Program-made: the position numbers and the translations under genes | NCBI RefSeq assembly: GCF_000428845.1 | Contig: NZ_AUAS01000003.1 | Location: 124,001 to 188,000 of the forward strand | Length of the DNA stretch: 64,000 bases | From: Dyadobacter alkalitolerans DSM 23607 | GTDB taxonomy: Bacteria > Bacteroidota > Bacteroidia > Cytophagales > Spirosomataceae | Direction: 5' to 3' | Notes under the pieces: model-generated | Database searches by the model: none | The model's input: only the letters and a program-made list of their open reading frames with translations | Told to the model about the DNA's origin: nothing | In this document: piece by piece, positions 35,476-44,499 of the stretch | How the letters are laid out: each line of letters begins with the position of its first letter | Numbering within the stretch: the first letter of the stretch is position 1

Positions 35476-36294
35476 ATGCATCCGAAAAAAAGTACTTTCA
35501 GCCTGTTGCCTGCGTGGTTGGTGCGATTTGACTTTATGGGTATTTTTGAGCAGGATCCTTTTGGCAACTATCTGATTTTCAAACGCATCATTATCTTCAT
35601 CATCGGATGGTTTACCTATTACAGATATACGGCTGTCAATAAAATAGAAATAACCGGCAGCGACCAGCTTATCGAACTTCCGGATAACGGGGTGCTTTTC
35701 CTATCCAACCACCAAACTTACTTTGCAGACGTTATTGCTTTTTACCATATTTTTTGTGCAACCAAGTGGGGCTACAAAGACACCATTTCACCTCCGTTCT
35801 ACTTGTTTTCTCCTCGTGCAAGATGCTATTATGTAGCCGCATCAGAGACCATGAAAGAAGGGATTTTACCCAAATTATTCAGCATAGGCGGCGCAATCAC
35901 CATTGAACGTTCCTGGCGTGCCAATGGTGAGAATGTAAAACGGCAGCTGGACAATGATGCTCAGGATAAGATTGGAATGGGACTGAAGCACGGCTGGGTC
36001 GTGAGTTTTCCGCAGGGAACCACGAAGCCTTATGCACCTGTTCGAAAAGGAACGGCACATTTGATCAAAGACCATCAACCCATTGTAATCCCCGTGGTTA
36101 TCAATGGTTTCAGAAGGGCTTTTGATAAAAAAGGTTTACGGTTTAAGAAAAGAAACACGAAGCTAACCGTACATTTCAAAGCACCGATGCACTTTTTGCC
36201 CGACGAATCGCTTGAAAGCATGATTGAGCGTGTCACGAAAGCCATCGAGCAGGAAGCGCCAAATGAGGGACCGGCAGCAATTCCCGCAGCCTGA
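35476..36294 (+). CDS. PlsC-like 1-acyl-glycerol-3-phosphate acyltransferase family protein
   Basis: A 272-residue membrane-associated acyltransferase. A hydrophobic segment (about 36-48) precedes block I, SNHQTYFAD (residues 77-85), where the catalytic His79 and Asp85 are separated by five residues rather than the usual four. Block III is FPQGTTKPYAPVRKGTAHL in place of the more common FPEGTR, and block IV is IVIPVVINGF. The set fits a lysophospholipid or ornithine-lipid type acyltransferase of the LPLAT superfamily; the substrate is unclear. The epimerase gene follows 54 bases later on the same strand. Confidence 0.85.
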   Translation: MHPKKSTFSLLPAWLVRFDFMGIFEQDPFGNYLIFKRIIIFIIGWFTYYRYTAVNKIEITGSDQLIELPDNGVLFLSNHQTYFADVIAFYHIFCATKWGYKDTISPPFYLFSPRARCYYVAASETMKEGILPKLFSIGGAITIERSWRANGENVKRQLDNDAQDKIGMGLKHGWVVSFPQGTTKPYAPVRKGTAHLIKDHQPIVIPVVINGFRRAFDKKGLRFKKRNTKLTVHFKAPMHFLPDESLESMIERVTKAIEQEAPNEGPAAIPAA

Positions 36295-36348
36295 CATCCG
36301 AAAACGAATTCACCACGTAAGTAAAGTTTCCACATTCATATTAGCTTA

Positions 36349-37263
36349 ATGAAAGGCAAAAAAGTACTGATTACCGGAGGAACGGGCCTGATTGGCAAAA
36401 GGCTAACCCAGCTTCTGCTTGCAAAGGGTTACGAAGTAGCATATTTGAGCCGGAAGAAGACTAATATTCCTTCGGTGCAGGTTTATGAATGGGATGTCGA
36501 CAAAGGTTATATCGAAGAAAACGCGCTTGAAAACACGGATTACCTCATCCACCTCGCAGGTGCAGGCGTAGCGGACGAGCGCTGGACAGAAGAGCGAAAA
36601 AAAGTGATCATTACCAGCCGTACGGAAACGATTGCATTGATCCATAAGAAATTAAAAGAAAAAAACATTCGCCCTACTGCATTCATTTCAGCTTCGGGAA
36701 GCAGCTATTATGGCGAAGATACGGGCGACGTCCGAAACACCGAAAACACGCCACCTAACAATGATTTTCTCTCACATGTGACCATTGTTTGGGAAAAAGC
36801 AGCCGACGACATTGCGGCGTTAGGCATCCGGACCGTAAAACTCCGGACGGGAATTGTGCTAAGCAACGAAGGCGGCGCGATCCCCAGAATGGCCGCTCCG
36901 GCAAAATTAGGCTTCGGTGCCCCATTAGGTTCCGGAAAACAATGGGTTTCGTGGATCCATATCGACGACATTTGCCAAATGTATATCGACGCCATGGAAA
37001 AAGAATCCTGGGAAGGCGCTTACAATGCGATAGCCAGTCATCCAGTCACCAATGAGGAGCTTACCAAACAGATCTGCATGGCCTTAGGCAAACCCCAGTG
37101 GCTGCCTAATGTGCCCGCATTTGGTTTAAAGCTCGCTTTCGGCGAAATGGCAAGTGTTGTGCTGGGGAGCAGTTACCTGGTCAATGAACGAATTACAAAG
37201 GAAACAGATTTCCAATATCAATTCGACGACCTCGGTAAGGCGCTCAGGGAGATTTTAAAATAA
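36349..37263 (+). CDS. TIGR01777-family NAD(P)-dependent epimerase
   Basis: A 304-residue extended short-chain dehydrogenase of the YfcH/TIGR01777 group. It has the nucleotide-binding GGTGLIGKRL at residues 10-19, HLAGAGVAD, the ISASGSSYYG active-site region with Tyr, and the C-terminal DUF1731 part (GMASVVLGSS-like, LVNERITKETDFQYQFDDL). The natural substrate of this group is unknown; plant and cyanobacterial relatives act in chloroplast division. It may be transcribed with the acyltransferase upstream. Confidence 0.92.
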   Translation: MKGKKVLITGGTGLIGKRLTQLLLAKGYEVAYLSRKKTNIPSVQVYEWDVDKGYIEENALENTDYLIHLAGAGVADERWTEERKKVIITSRTETIALIHKKLKEKNIRPTAFISASGSSYYGEDTGDVRNTENTPPNNDFLSHVTIVWEKAADDIAALGIRTVKLRTGIVLSNEGGAIPRMAAPAKLGFGAPLGSGKQWVSWIHIDDICQMYIDAMEKESWEGAYNAIASHPVTNEELTKQICMALGKPQWLPNVPAFGLKLAFGEMASVVLGSSYLVNERITKETDFQYQFDDLGKALREILK

Positions 37264-37277
37264 CATTCGGCAGACGA

Positions 37278-38759
37278 TTATTCTTCCTCCTCTTCGAGCT
37301 CATCCTGCGTTAGCGGCTCCACGGTTTCGAGCCATTTGTCACGCTGCAATTTGGCTTTAAAGTTGTCCATAACATTTAACTGAATGTTGCCATTACTGAA
37401 TGTGGACATTTGTAAACCTACAAAAGCAAGCGCTTCGTTTAACCTCGCTTCGAGCGGCGTGCTGGTGAAAATGCAGTCATTCCAATACCATTCAAGCGAT
37501 TCGCCCGCAACCTTTTCCACTATATCAATATAATCTCGCAGGGTATATCCGATAAAAGGTTTACCAAAACGCGACCATAGCAGCTGCATAACGGTATCCA
37601 GCGACTGTTCGTGATTGGTTTTTTTTCTTAAATAAAGATCCAGGATAAGCGCCGCCAGGGCCCCTTTGTGGTAAACGGATACTTTCCGGTTCGGGATTCC
37701 TTTTTCATAGCCGTCCAGCCAAAGGTCAAAAGACGAGTCTGCCAGTGACTGCGTGGCATGCGAGCTGCTTTCGAAATGCCTTTTCATGTAAACCTGCAAC
37801 TCCTTAATGTAAGTTTCTTCCGTAAACACGTCTGCGCGTTTCAGAAAAAGATCGCCATAGTAAGTCGTGCAGCCTTCTGCTACAAAACAAGTCCTGAAAT
37901 AGTTTTCTTTGGTAAAATCGTATGGTAACAGCTCTGCGGGTCGGATGCGTATAATGTTCCATGCGTGAAACAACTCATGCGAGCTCACGCCCAACAGATC
38001 CGAATAAAGGCCTTCACCCTCATCGTCCGGCCCGAGCACGATCATGGTTGAGTTATGATGCTCCACGCCGTGGTAAAATGCCGTAGGCAGGATTAGGTTC
38101 AGGAAATGATAGTCATTTTCGGGAAACTCACCCATTGTAATGATCTGCTCTCGGGAGAAGCGACGAAAGTCGCGGACAATTCTCCGCCAGTTTGGCTGCA
38201 AATTCCCATGCATCCAGATATTGAATTCCACGCCGCGGGCCTGGTAATGCCGTTTTTGCAAACTTTCGGAAGCCAGCAACGGGCTGTCAACCAATTGATA
38301 AAAATCCTTTGCCTTTAAAACATTTCCCTCCGCCGGTAATCCGCACGCGATCTGGTAACCTTCCGGCAAATCCAGATGAACTGTGTAAGCTTCACCAATG
38401 CGGCCTTCGGTATACATGCAGAAATTGATGAAATTAAGATACCACAATTCCTCGTCCACATAACTGCTGCCCGCATTTTGAATGGCTGCAAAGAATGTAT
38501 AGCGGATCCTGACCTCTTTTTCACCAGTCGTTGCAACCTGCCAGCGGTCTTTCGTTACTTTATGGATAGGGAGTTTCTGATCGGTGGCTGAGATCGCTTC
38601 AATAAATTGAATATTTTTGGCGAAATTCTGTATTTCGTACCGTCCGGGTCTCCACGAAGGCAACTGAATTTCGATGGTATCGGCATCTATTTCAGGAATT
38701 GTGTAAATAATGTTGATTAAATGAGACTGCGGGTCAGATACGTAAATATTATAATGCAT
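37278..38759 (-). CDS. M61-family glycyl aminopeptidase-like metalloprotease
   Basis: A 493-residue cytosolic protein of peptidase family M61. The N-terminal beta domain is followed by the zinc site HELFHAWN (about 261-268) and the third ligand in FVAEGCTTYYGD (about 294-305). The helical C-terminal part contains VYHKGALAALILDLYLR. Most M61 members are near 600 residues and end with a PDZ domain; here that domain is absent or reduced, and the tail is acidic (LTQDELEEEEE). No signal peptide is seen. It converges on the epimerase gene with a 14-base gap. Confidence 0.88.
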   Translation of the reverse strand: MHYNIYVSDPQSHLINIIYTIPEIDADTIEIQLPSWRPGRYEIQNFAKNIQFIEAISATDQKLPIHKVTKDRWQVATTGEKEVRIRYTFFAAIQNAGSSYVDEELWYLNFINFCMYTEGRIGEAYTVHLDLPEGYQIACGLPAEGNVLKAKDFYQLVDSPLLASESLQKRHYQARGVEFNIWMHGNLQPNWRRIVRDFRRFSREQIITMGEFPENDYHFLNLILPTAFYHGVEHHNSTMIVLGPDDEGEGLYSDLLGVSSHELFHAWNIIRIRPAELLPYDFTKENYFRTCFVAEGCTTYYGDLFLKRADVFTEETYIKELQVYMKRHFESSSHATQSLADSSFDLWLDGYEKGIPNRKVSVYHKGALAALILDLYLRKKTNHEQSLDTVMQLLWSRFGKPFIGYTLRDYIDIVEKVAGESLEWYWNDCIFTSTPLEARLNEALAFVGLQMSTFSNGNIQLNVMDNFKAKLQRDKWLETVEPLTQDELEEEEE

Positions 38760-38867
38760 GGATACAGAAAGGTAATTTGAGGAGTGGGTAGCACTAGTTT
38801 AGGCGTAAACCAAAATCCAGGATTTCTACGTTACCAGTTACAATGTTATAAAATAAACGATTTTAAG

Positions 38868-39515
38868 ATGAAAAGTAAAATCCTCCTCCTATGCGCGGTC
38901 CTGATTGGTATTTTAATCAGTCCCGCATTAATGGCTCAAGATGACGAATATTACCGACCAGACTCGCTGCGGAAAGACAATGTTGAAGAAGCAGAAAAGC
39001 CTCCCGTTGAACGAAGGGAACTGGTTGAGAAAAAGCCGCTGGTTGAATTCAAAGACCGCCCGTTTGTAGACAGGCTAAGAGTAGGCGGAAGTTTCGGCCT
39101 AAGCCTGGGAACGGTAACCAACATTAACCTCTCTCCTATGGCCGGTTATGAACTTACAGAAAAGCTGGTTGGCGGCGTCGGGATTACGGGGATGTATTTC
39201 AGATACAAATATTATGATATAAACACACTCTATTATGGCGGAAGGGCTTTCTTAATGTATTCTGTCGTTCCTGTTGTCAATATCGTTGCGGAAGCAGAAG
39301 TGCTGAATGTTGAAGGATCTTATCAAAAGCGTCAATGGCTGACCTCACCGCTTGTTGGGGCTGCTTACTCTCAGCCAACGGGCGGCAGATTTATTAAAGC
39401 TGTCCATTTCACAGCCTTATTTAATTTAAACTACAATAATCAGATAGATAAATATAGCGGGCAAAACCTTTCACCTTATGGAAGCCCGTTCGTTTTCAGA
39501 GTAACTTTCCTGTAA
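38868..39515 (+). CDS. Small outer-membrane beta-barrel-like protein
   Basis: The ATG at 38868 gives a proper signal peptide (MKSKILLLCAVLIGILISPA, cleavage near LMAQ); an upstream frame from 38784 would bury it. After a charged stretch with EEAEKPPVERRELVEKKPLVE comes a region of alternating strands (RLRVGGSFGLSLGTVTNINLSP, KLVGGVGITGMYFRY, aromatic-ended last strand SPFVFRVTFL). The 215-residue product is probably an eight-stranded barrel or similar. I do not recognise a named family. It is divergent from the M61 gene and followed by a terminator. Confidence 0.65.
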   Translation: MKSKILLLCAVLIGILISPALMAQDDEYYRPDSLRKDNVEEAEKPPVERRELVEKKPLVEFKDRPFVDRLRVGGSFGLSLGTVTNINLSPMAGYELTEKLVGGVGITGMYFRYKYYDINTLYYGGRAFLMYSVVPVVNIVAEAEVLNVEGSYQKRQWLTSPLVGAAYSQPTGGRFIKAVHFTALFNLNYNNQIDKYSGQNLSPYGSPFVFRVTFL

Positions 39516-39541
39516 GGATCATTTTAATACTATATAATATG

Positions 39542-39573
39542 AACCACTGTATGACCGCAGTGGTTTGATTTTT
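39542..39573 (+). terminator. Intrinsic terminator of the small barrel gene
   Basis: AACCACTG (39542-39549) pairs with CAGTGGTT (39558-39565), followed by TGATTTTTT. Confidence 0.75.
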
Positions 39574-39627
39574 TACCACTAATATGACAGCTTGCTATTA
39601 AGCATGCCACATTTAATAACCTATACG

Positions 39628-40260
39628 ATGGAAAATCCCGTTTTGATTTTTGGTGCCGGCGACTTGGGCGTTCAGGCTTTGGATATATTTAAAAGGAATA
39701 ATGTGCTCGTTTACGGACTACTGGACGATCATAAGGAGCTGCACGGCAAGGAATTTGGCGATGTGAGTGTGCTGGGGAATACGGACGACTCCGGGTTTCT
39801 GAGCATTCTCGGCAGTAAATGCGAAGCATTTGTAGCCATTGGTGAGCGCTCCGTGCGCGAACGGCTCGTGGAAACGCTAACAGAAGAATACAAAACAATG
39901 CCCATCAATGCAATCCACGACAGCGCGTTGATCTCCGAAATGGCAACAATCGGACATGGCAACCTCATAGGCGCCCGCGTAACGGTTGGTGCGAAGTCAA
40001 AAATCGGGCAACATTGCCTGATCCAGACGGCTGCAGTGGTGGACACCTGGGTGCAGGTTGGTGATTACGTAACCATTGGTGCAGGCGCTATCATTAATGA
40101 CCGTGTGAAAATCGGGGACGGCGTTTTTATCGGTTCGGGAGCAATTATCGTGGCGGGGATAGAGATAGGCAAGAATGCGCGGATCGGTGCAGGCTCGGTT
40201 GTGGTTGAAAATGTCCCTGCTAAGGCCACTTATTTCGGCAATCCTGCACGCAAGATCTGA
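39628..40260 (+). CDS. NeuD/PglD-like sugar O-acetyltransferase (left-handed beta helix)
   Basis: I choose the ATG at 39628 (MENPVLIFGAGDLGVQAL), where the nucleotide-binding-like first strand begins; a TTG at 39592 or ATG at 39604 would add a short tail. The 210-residue protein has an N-terminal Rossmann-like half and a C-terminal run of hexapeptide repeats (IGHGNLIGARVTVGAKSKIGQHCLI, VTIGAGAIINDRVKIGDGVFIGSGA, IGKNARIGAGSVVV) ending YFGNPARKI. This fits acetyltransferases that modify nucleotide sugars or sialic acid. No surface-glycan genes are adjacent, so the substrate is open. Confidence 0.88.
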   Translation: MENPVLIFGAGDLGVQALDIFKRNNVLVYGLLDDHKELHGKEFGDVSVLGNTDDSGFLSILGSKCEAFVAIGERSVRERLVETLTEEYKTMPINAIHDSALISEMATIGHGNLIGARVTVGAKSKIGQHCLIQTAAVVDTWVQVGDYVTIGAGAIINDRVKIGDGVFIGSGAIIVAGIEIGKNARIGAGSVVVENVPAKATYFGNPARKI

Positions 40261-40305
40261 GGCCAATAAAATGCGGCCATAGTTTTTTTATTAAATCGAA
40301 TACAT

Positions 40306-40313
40306 TACCTTTG
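40306..40313 (+). promoter_or_regulatory. Candidate -7 promoter element of the DUF177-rpmF operon
   Basis: TACCTTTG is an exact TAnnTTTG match nine bases before the TTG start of the DUF177 gene. Transcription would begin at or next to that codon. No clear -33 element at 20-base spacing was found. Confidence 0.5.
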
Positions 40314-40321
40314 CAGTCCTT

Positions 40322-40885
40322 TTGACAGAAAAAGTGAAAGAGCTAAGTAAATACAACATAGACATTTACGGTTTGGAAGACAAACAGTATGCCTATGAAA
40401 TGGAGTCGGGAGATGCATTTTTCCAGGAACTAGAACAGGATCTGATCGAGTTTGGCCATTTCAAAACGCATGTTGTGCTTAACAAATCGGCCACTATGAT
40501 CCAACTTAATTTTCATACAGTAGGAAGCGTAACGCTTACTTGTGACAGAAGCCTGGAACCGTTTGAAGAGCCCATTGACCAGGATGATCGCATTATTTTA
40601 AAGTTTGGCGATCATAACGAGGAACTGACGGACGAGATCGAGATCATCAACCGCAATACGACCAGGATCAATGTAGCACGCTACATTTTTGACTTCATCG
40701 CATTAGCGCTTCCGGTCAAAAAGATCCATCCGGACCTGCGCGGCGAGGAAGAGGAAATTGATCCGTTAGATGAAGCCGAAGGTATTCTGGTCTATTCATC
40801 GGGAGATGCGGAAAGTGAAGAAACAGAAGAAGAAGAAAAAATAGACCCCCGCTGGGAAGCATTAAAAAAGCTAAAAGGCGAATAA
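40322..40885 (+). CDS. DUF177 (YceD-like) protein, ribosome/fatty-acid cluster
   Basis: A 187-residue acidic protein of the DUF177 family, which in many bacteria precedes rpmF and is linked to 23S rRNA accumulation. It carries the family-typical central region (GSVTLTCDRSLEPFEEPI) and an acidic tail (EETEEEEK) before WEALKKLKG. There is no ATG at the natural N-terminus: candidates are TTG at 40322 and an in-frame GTG at 40334. The promoter element ends at 40313, so the TTG may be used on a leaderless mRNA. L32 follows 115 bases later, after a pair of REP-like palindromes. Confidence 0.85.
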   Translation: MTEKVKELSKYNIDIYGLEDKQYAYEMESGDAFFQELEQDLIEFGHFKTHVVLNKSATMIQLNFHTVGSVTLTCDRSLEPFEEPIDQDDRIILKFGDHNEELTDEIEIINRNTTRINVARYIFDFIALALPVKKIHPDLRGEEEEIDPLDEAEGILVYSSGDAESEETEEEEKIDPRWEALKKLKGE

Positions 40886-40906
40886 CGATATCCGAATACC
40901 CAATAC

Positions 40907-40926
40907 CCGTTGGCTTAAGCCAACGG
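40907..40926. repeat. REP-like perfect 20-bp palindrome
   Basis: CCGTTGGCTTAAGCCAACGG is fully self-complementary, with the same outer CCGT/ACGG and CTTAAG core as at 2788 and 20056. It is preceded by two ATACCC units, as is the copy at 20056. Confidence 0.85.
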
Positions 40927-40940
40927 AAAAATTAAAATGA

Positions 40941-40960
40941 CCGACGGTTTCAACCGACGG
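40941..40960. repeat. Degenerate palindrome paired with the one at 40907
   Basis: CCGACGGTTTCAACCGACGG pairs with itself over eight of nine positions (one A/A mismatch) around a TC loop. It starts 14 bases after the perfect palindrome, giving a paired arrangement like that at 19983/20056. Confidence 0.6.
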
Positions 40961-41000
40961 ATAATAAACCAAAAACAAAACATACAGAAAATAAAGCATC

Positions 41001-41195
41001 ATGGCACATCCTAAGCGGAGACATTCCACAAGCCGTCGCGATTCGCGCAGAGCACATGATTTCCTTACAGGAAAACAATTAGGCACTGATTCTTCGACAG
41101 GAGAAATTCACCAATTCCACCGTGCACACGTTCACGAAGGCAACTTGGTTTATAGAGGTAAAGTTGTAGTTGAGAACTATTCTAAAACAGTCTAG
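41001..41195 (+). CDS. rpmF: 50S ribosomal protein L32
   Basis: A 64-residue basic protein beginning MAHPKRRHSTSRRDSRRAHD, the conserved L32 start, followed by a GEIHQFHRAHVHEGNLVYRGK ending. The zinc-ribbon cysteines of the C+ form are absent, so this is the zinc-free type, normal in Bacteroidota. It follows the DUF177 gene, as in most bacteria, and a strong terminator follows before plsX. Confidence 0.95.
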   Translation: MAHPKRRHSTSRRDSRRAHDFLTGKQLGTDSSTGEIHQFHRAHVHEGNLVYRGKVVVENYSKTV

Positions 41196-41216
41196 TTTCA
41201 GTCGATGAGTATATCA

Positions 41217-41260
41217 ATTTCGCAGCAGCCGTATAAAAGTTGTTGCGAAATTCTTTTTTA
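41217..41260 (+). terminator. Strong intrinsic terminator between rpmF and plsX
   Basis: AATTTCGCAGCAGC (41217-41230) pairs with GTTGTTGCGAAATT (41240-41253) over 14 positions with two G-T pairs, followed by CTTTTTT. It should limit read-through into plsX. Confidence 0.85.
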
Positions 41261-41327
41261 CTACGGCACATCTGCTAAATTTACACCTTCGATTTCTAAC
41301 TTATTAGTCTAAAATAACAGCGTGTAA

Positions 41328-42266
41328 ATGAAAATTGCGGTAGATGCCATGGGGGGAGATTTAGCTCCACAGGCAATTGTTGAAGGGGTTATTCAGGCCG
41401 CTTCTGAACTACCATCCGAGGCGAGAATCGTTTTAATTGGCCGTGAAAGTGTAATTTGGGACATATTTAACCAGCACAATTTCACTCCTGATAATGTTGA
41501 CGTCGTTCACGCAGAAGATGTTATTGAGATGGGGGAACATCCAACAAAAGCCCTTTCTCAAAAACCGAATTCAAGCATCGGGATCGGTTTCAAGCTTCTG
41601 AAAGAAAAAGAAGTCGACATATTCTGTAGTGCCGGTAACACGGGGGCTATGCACGTAGGAGCGCTTTTTAGCATTAAGGCGATCGAAGGAATAATAAGAC
41701 CAGCCATTGCAGGATTTGTGCCACAAGTTGACGGCAGCTATTCGATTATGCTGGATATTGGCGCTAATGCCGACTGCAAGCCAGAAGTGCTTGCGCAATT
41801 TGGAGAGATAGGCTCTATTTTTGCCCAATATACTTTTCAGATAGACAAGCCAAGAGTAGCCCTGATGAACATTGGGGAGGAAGAACAAAAAGGTTCTCTT
41901 ACAACTCAGGCCACTTACCCCCTGCTCAAACAAAACAAGCGAATCAATTTTATAGGAAATATTGAGGGTAAAGATCTCTTTACCAATAAAGCCGATGTAA
42001 TCGTAACGGATGGCTTTACAGGCAATGTCTTATTTAAATTGGGCGAATCATTCTACGAAATTTCCAAGCAACGAGGTTTCAGCGATGAATTCGTAGATCA
42101 AACAAATTACGAATCCATTGGCGGAAGCTCGATCATTGGTGTGAATGGCAATGTCATGATCGCCCATGGCATATCATCGCCGATAGCAATAAAAAATATG
42201 ATCGGCTGGGCCTATAAACAGGTCAAGTCAAAAGCATATTTGCATATTGCGCAGGCATTGAATTAA
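41328..42266 (+). CDS. plsX: Phosphate acyltransferase PlsX
   Basis: PlsX converts acyl-ACP to acyl-phosphate, which feeds phospholipid synthesis through PlsY. The 312-residue product starts MKIAVDAMGGDLAPQAIVEG and contains the family marks SAGNTGAMHVGA and DGFTGNVLFKLGE. It is located at the inner face of the membrane as a peripheral protein. It is the first gene after the rpmF terminator and lies 88 bases before fabH, the usual order. Confidence 0.95.
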   Translation: MKIAVDAMGGDLAPQAIVEGVIQAASELPSEARIVLIGRESVIWDIFNQHNFTPDNVDVVHAEDVIEMGEHPTKALSQKPNSSIGIGFKLLKEKEVDIFCSAGNTGAMHVGALFSIKAIEGIIRPAIAGFVPQVDGSYSIMLDIGANADCKPEVLAQFGEIGSIFAQYTFQIDKPRVALMNIGEEEQKGSLTTQATYPLLKQNKRINFIGNIEGKDLFTNKADVIVTDGFTGNVLFKLGESFYEISKQRGFSDEFVDQTNYESIGGSSIIGVNGNVMIAHGISSPIAIKNMIGWAYKQVKSKAYLHIAQALN

Positions 42267-42354
42267 TTTCCATTGCTGACAACCACGAAATGAATAAATT
42301 GATTCTGTTCTTTTTTACAAAAACCTATTCGGATTTTGAATAGTTAAATTTATC

Positions 42355-43350
42355 ATGACCCATATAAAAGCCTCTATAACAGGAATACAAGGGTATGTGC
42401 CTGATTATATTTTGACAAATGCCGAACTTGAAACCATGGTGGCGACAAATGACGAGTGGATCGTCAGCCGCACCGGCATCAAAGAAAGGCATATCCTCAA
42501 AGGCGAAGGTTTAGGAAGTTCTCATATGGGTGCCGAAGCTGTAAAAGGATTGCTTGCCAAAACCAACACCCTTCCCAGCGAAATTGACCTCCTGATCTGC
42601 GCCACAACAACCCCCGACTTTATTTTTCCCTGCACGGCCAATCTTATTTGTGATATGGTTGGGATCAAAAATGTCGGAAGCTTTGACATTCAGGCGGCTT
42701 GTTCAGGCTTTGTTTATGCACTTACCCTTGGCTCACAGTTTATTGAGACAGGAAAATATAAAAAGATCATTATCGTAGGCGCAGATAAAATGTCTGCGAT
42801 CGTAGATTATACCGACCGGAAAACTTGCATTCTTTTCGGAGACGGCGCAGGCGCTGTTTTGCTTGAACCGGATACAAAAGGAAACGGCATCATTGATTCT
42901 ATTATCAAATCCGACGGCGCAGGTTATCCTTACCTGAACCAAAAAGCAGGAGGAAGCCGCTATCCGCCCACGCATGAAACCGTAGATGCACGTTTGCATC
43001 ACGTATATCAGGATGGTGCTCAGGTATTTAAATTTGCTGTGACAAATATGGCTGATATTTCGGCCGAGATCATGGAGAAAAATGGCCTTAGCGGGGATGA
43101 TGTAGCCTGGCTGGTTCCGCATCAGGCAAACAGGCGCATCATTGAAGCAACGGCGCACCGCATGGGTGTGGGAATGGATAAAGTAATGGTCAACATCCAG
43201 AAATATGGAAATACCACCTCCGCAACCATTCCACTATGTCTTTGGGATTATGAATCGCAATTGAAAAAGGGTGATAATCTCGTTCTGGCTGCCTTTGGAG
43301 GCGGATTTACATGGGGTTCCATTTATTTGAAGTGGGCCTACGGCGAATAA
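42355..43350 (+). CDS. fabH: Beta-ketoacyl-ACP synthase III
   Basis: FabH starts fatty acid synthesis by condensing acetyl- or branched acyl-CoA with malonyl-ACP. The 331-residue product has the catalytic triad in context: Cys in [13 protein letters not shown] (about 115-127), His in VPHQANRRI, and Asn in [11 protein letters not shown]. The N-terminal [19 protein letters not shown] is typical. It lies between plsX and efp and is complete. Confidence 0.95.
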   Translation: MTHIKASITGIQGYVPDYILTNAELETMVATNDEWIVSRTGIKERHILKGEGLGSSHMGAEAVKGLLAKTNTLPSEIDLLICATTTPDFIFPCTANLICDMVGIKNVGSFDIQAACSGFVYALTLGSQFIETGKYKKIIIVGADKMSAIVDYTDRKTCILFGDGAGAVLLEPDTKGNGIIDSIIKSDGAGYPYLNQKAGGSRYPPTHETVDARLHHVYQDGAQVFKFAVTNMADISAEIMEKNGLSGDDVAWLVPHQANRRIIEATAHRMGVGMDKVMVNIQKYGNTTSATIPLCLWDYESQLKKGDNLVLAAFGGGFTWGSIYLKWAYGE

Positions 43351-43377
43351 AATATTAATACTAATTTTTGAATTAAA

Positions 43378-43944
43378 ATGGCAACTACCGCAGATTTGCG
43401 TAACGGATTAGTGATCAACTTCAATCACGATCTTTTTCAAGTAATTGAATTTCAGCATGTAAAACCTGGAAAGGGCAATGCATTTGTTCGCACCAAGCTG
43501 AAAAGCCTTACTTCGGGCAAAGTTTTGGACAATACATTTTCCTCCGGCGCAGGCATTATTCCGGTTCGTGTGGAGAGACATAAATTTCAGTTTTTGTACA
43601 AGGATGAGATGGGTTTCAATTTCATGAATGCAGAAACATTCGATCAGGTTTCGATCGATGAAAAACTGATCACCAATGCTGATTTAATGAAAGAAGGTCA
43701 GGAAGTTGAGATCCTGATCAATACAGAAACTGACGCTGCGCTGCTTTGCGAATTGCCTCCGTTTGTTGAGCTTTTGGTAACTTATTCTGAGCCAGGCTTA
43801 AAAGGTGATACGGCGAACTCTCCCAAAAAAGCGATCGAGGTGGAAACCGGTGCAAGGATCATGGTTCCTTTATTCATTGAAGAAGGCCAGAAAATTAAAG
43901 TTGACACCCGCACGTACGATTACGTAGAAAGAGTAAAAGCATAG
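43378..43944 (+). CDS. efp: Elongation factor P
   Basis: EF-P relieves ribosome stalling at polyproline stretches. The 188-residue product has the three beta domains: the KOW-like first domain with HVKPGKGNAFVRTKLK, where the tip lysine (in PGKGN) is the position modified in many species, then two OB-fold domains, ending with the signature region ETGARIMVPLFIEEGQKIKVDTRTYDYVERV. It begins 27 bases after fabH and precedes accB by 37 bases. Confidence 0.95.
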   Translation: MATTADLRNGLVINFNHDLFQVIEFQHVKPGKGNAFVRTKLKSLTSGKVLDNTFSSGAGIIPVRVERHKFQFLYKDEMGFNFMNAETFDQVSIDEKLITNADLMKEGQEVEILINTETDAALLCELPPFVELLVTYSEPGLKGDTANSPKKAIEVETGARIMVPLFIEEGQKIKVDTRTYDYVERVKA

Positions 43945-43981
43945 CTCAACGATCATCACCCACAGTTTTAATTTTGACTAA

Positions 43982-44464
43982 ATGGAAACCAAAGAAATCC
44001 AAAAATTGATTGACTTCATTGCCCAGTCGGGACTTGATGAAGTGAACATTGAAACGACCGATTTGAAAATAAAGGTGAAGCGCTACGGTTCTGCACCAAC
44101 GGCATCATTATCTTCGTCACAAGCGGCACCAGCGCCTTCTTATGCGCCGGTTACGCCTACTACGGCCGTTACGCATTCCGCTCCTGCTGAGCCAACGGTT
44201 TCCTCAGAATCAGCATCTTCCAATCTGATTACTATAAAATCGCCAATGATTGGCACATTCTATCGTGCTTCAAGCCCTGAAACACCTGCTTTCGCTAACA
44301 TCGGCGATGAAATTAAGCCGGGTAAAGTGGTTTGTGTGATCGAAGCCATGAAGCTTTTCAACGAAATAGAATCGGAAATTTCAGGAAAAATTGTAAAAGT
44401 ATTGGTTGAAAACGCCACTCCGGTTGAATTTGACCAGCCTTTATTCCTTGTTGAGCCTATATAA
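43982..44464 (+). CDS. accB: Biotin carboxyl carrier protein of acetyl-CoA carboxylase
   Basis: AccB carries the biotin used to make malonyl-CoA. The 160-residue product has an N-terminal helical part, an Ala/Pro/Thr/Ser-rich flexible linker (about 40-82) and the lipoyl-like biotinyl domain. The biotinylated lysine is in VCVIEAMKLFNEIE, and the thumb segment SPMIGTFYRASSPE is also present. accC follows 35 bases after the stop, and the two are almost certainly co-expressed. Confidence 0.95.
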   Translation: METKEIQKLIDFIAQSGLDEVNIETTDLKIKVKRYGSAPTASLSSSQAAPAPSYAPVTPTTAVTHSAPAEPTVSSESASSNLITIKSPMIGTFYRASSPETPAFANIGDEIKPGKVVCVIEAMKLFNEIESEISGKIVKVLVENATPVEFDQPLFLVEPI

Positions 44465-44499
44465 GGCAATGGACGATCTGTAAAACTTAATTGATTTTC

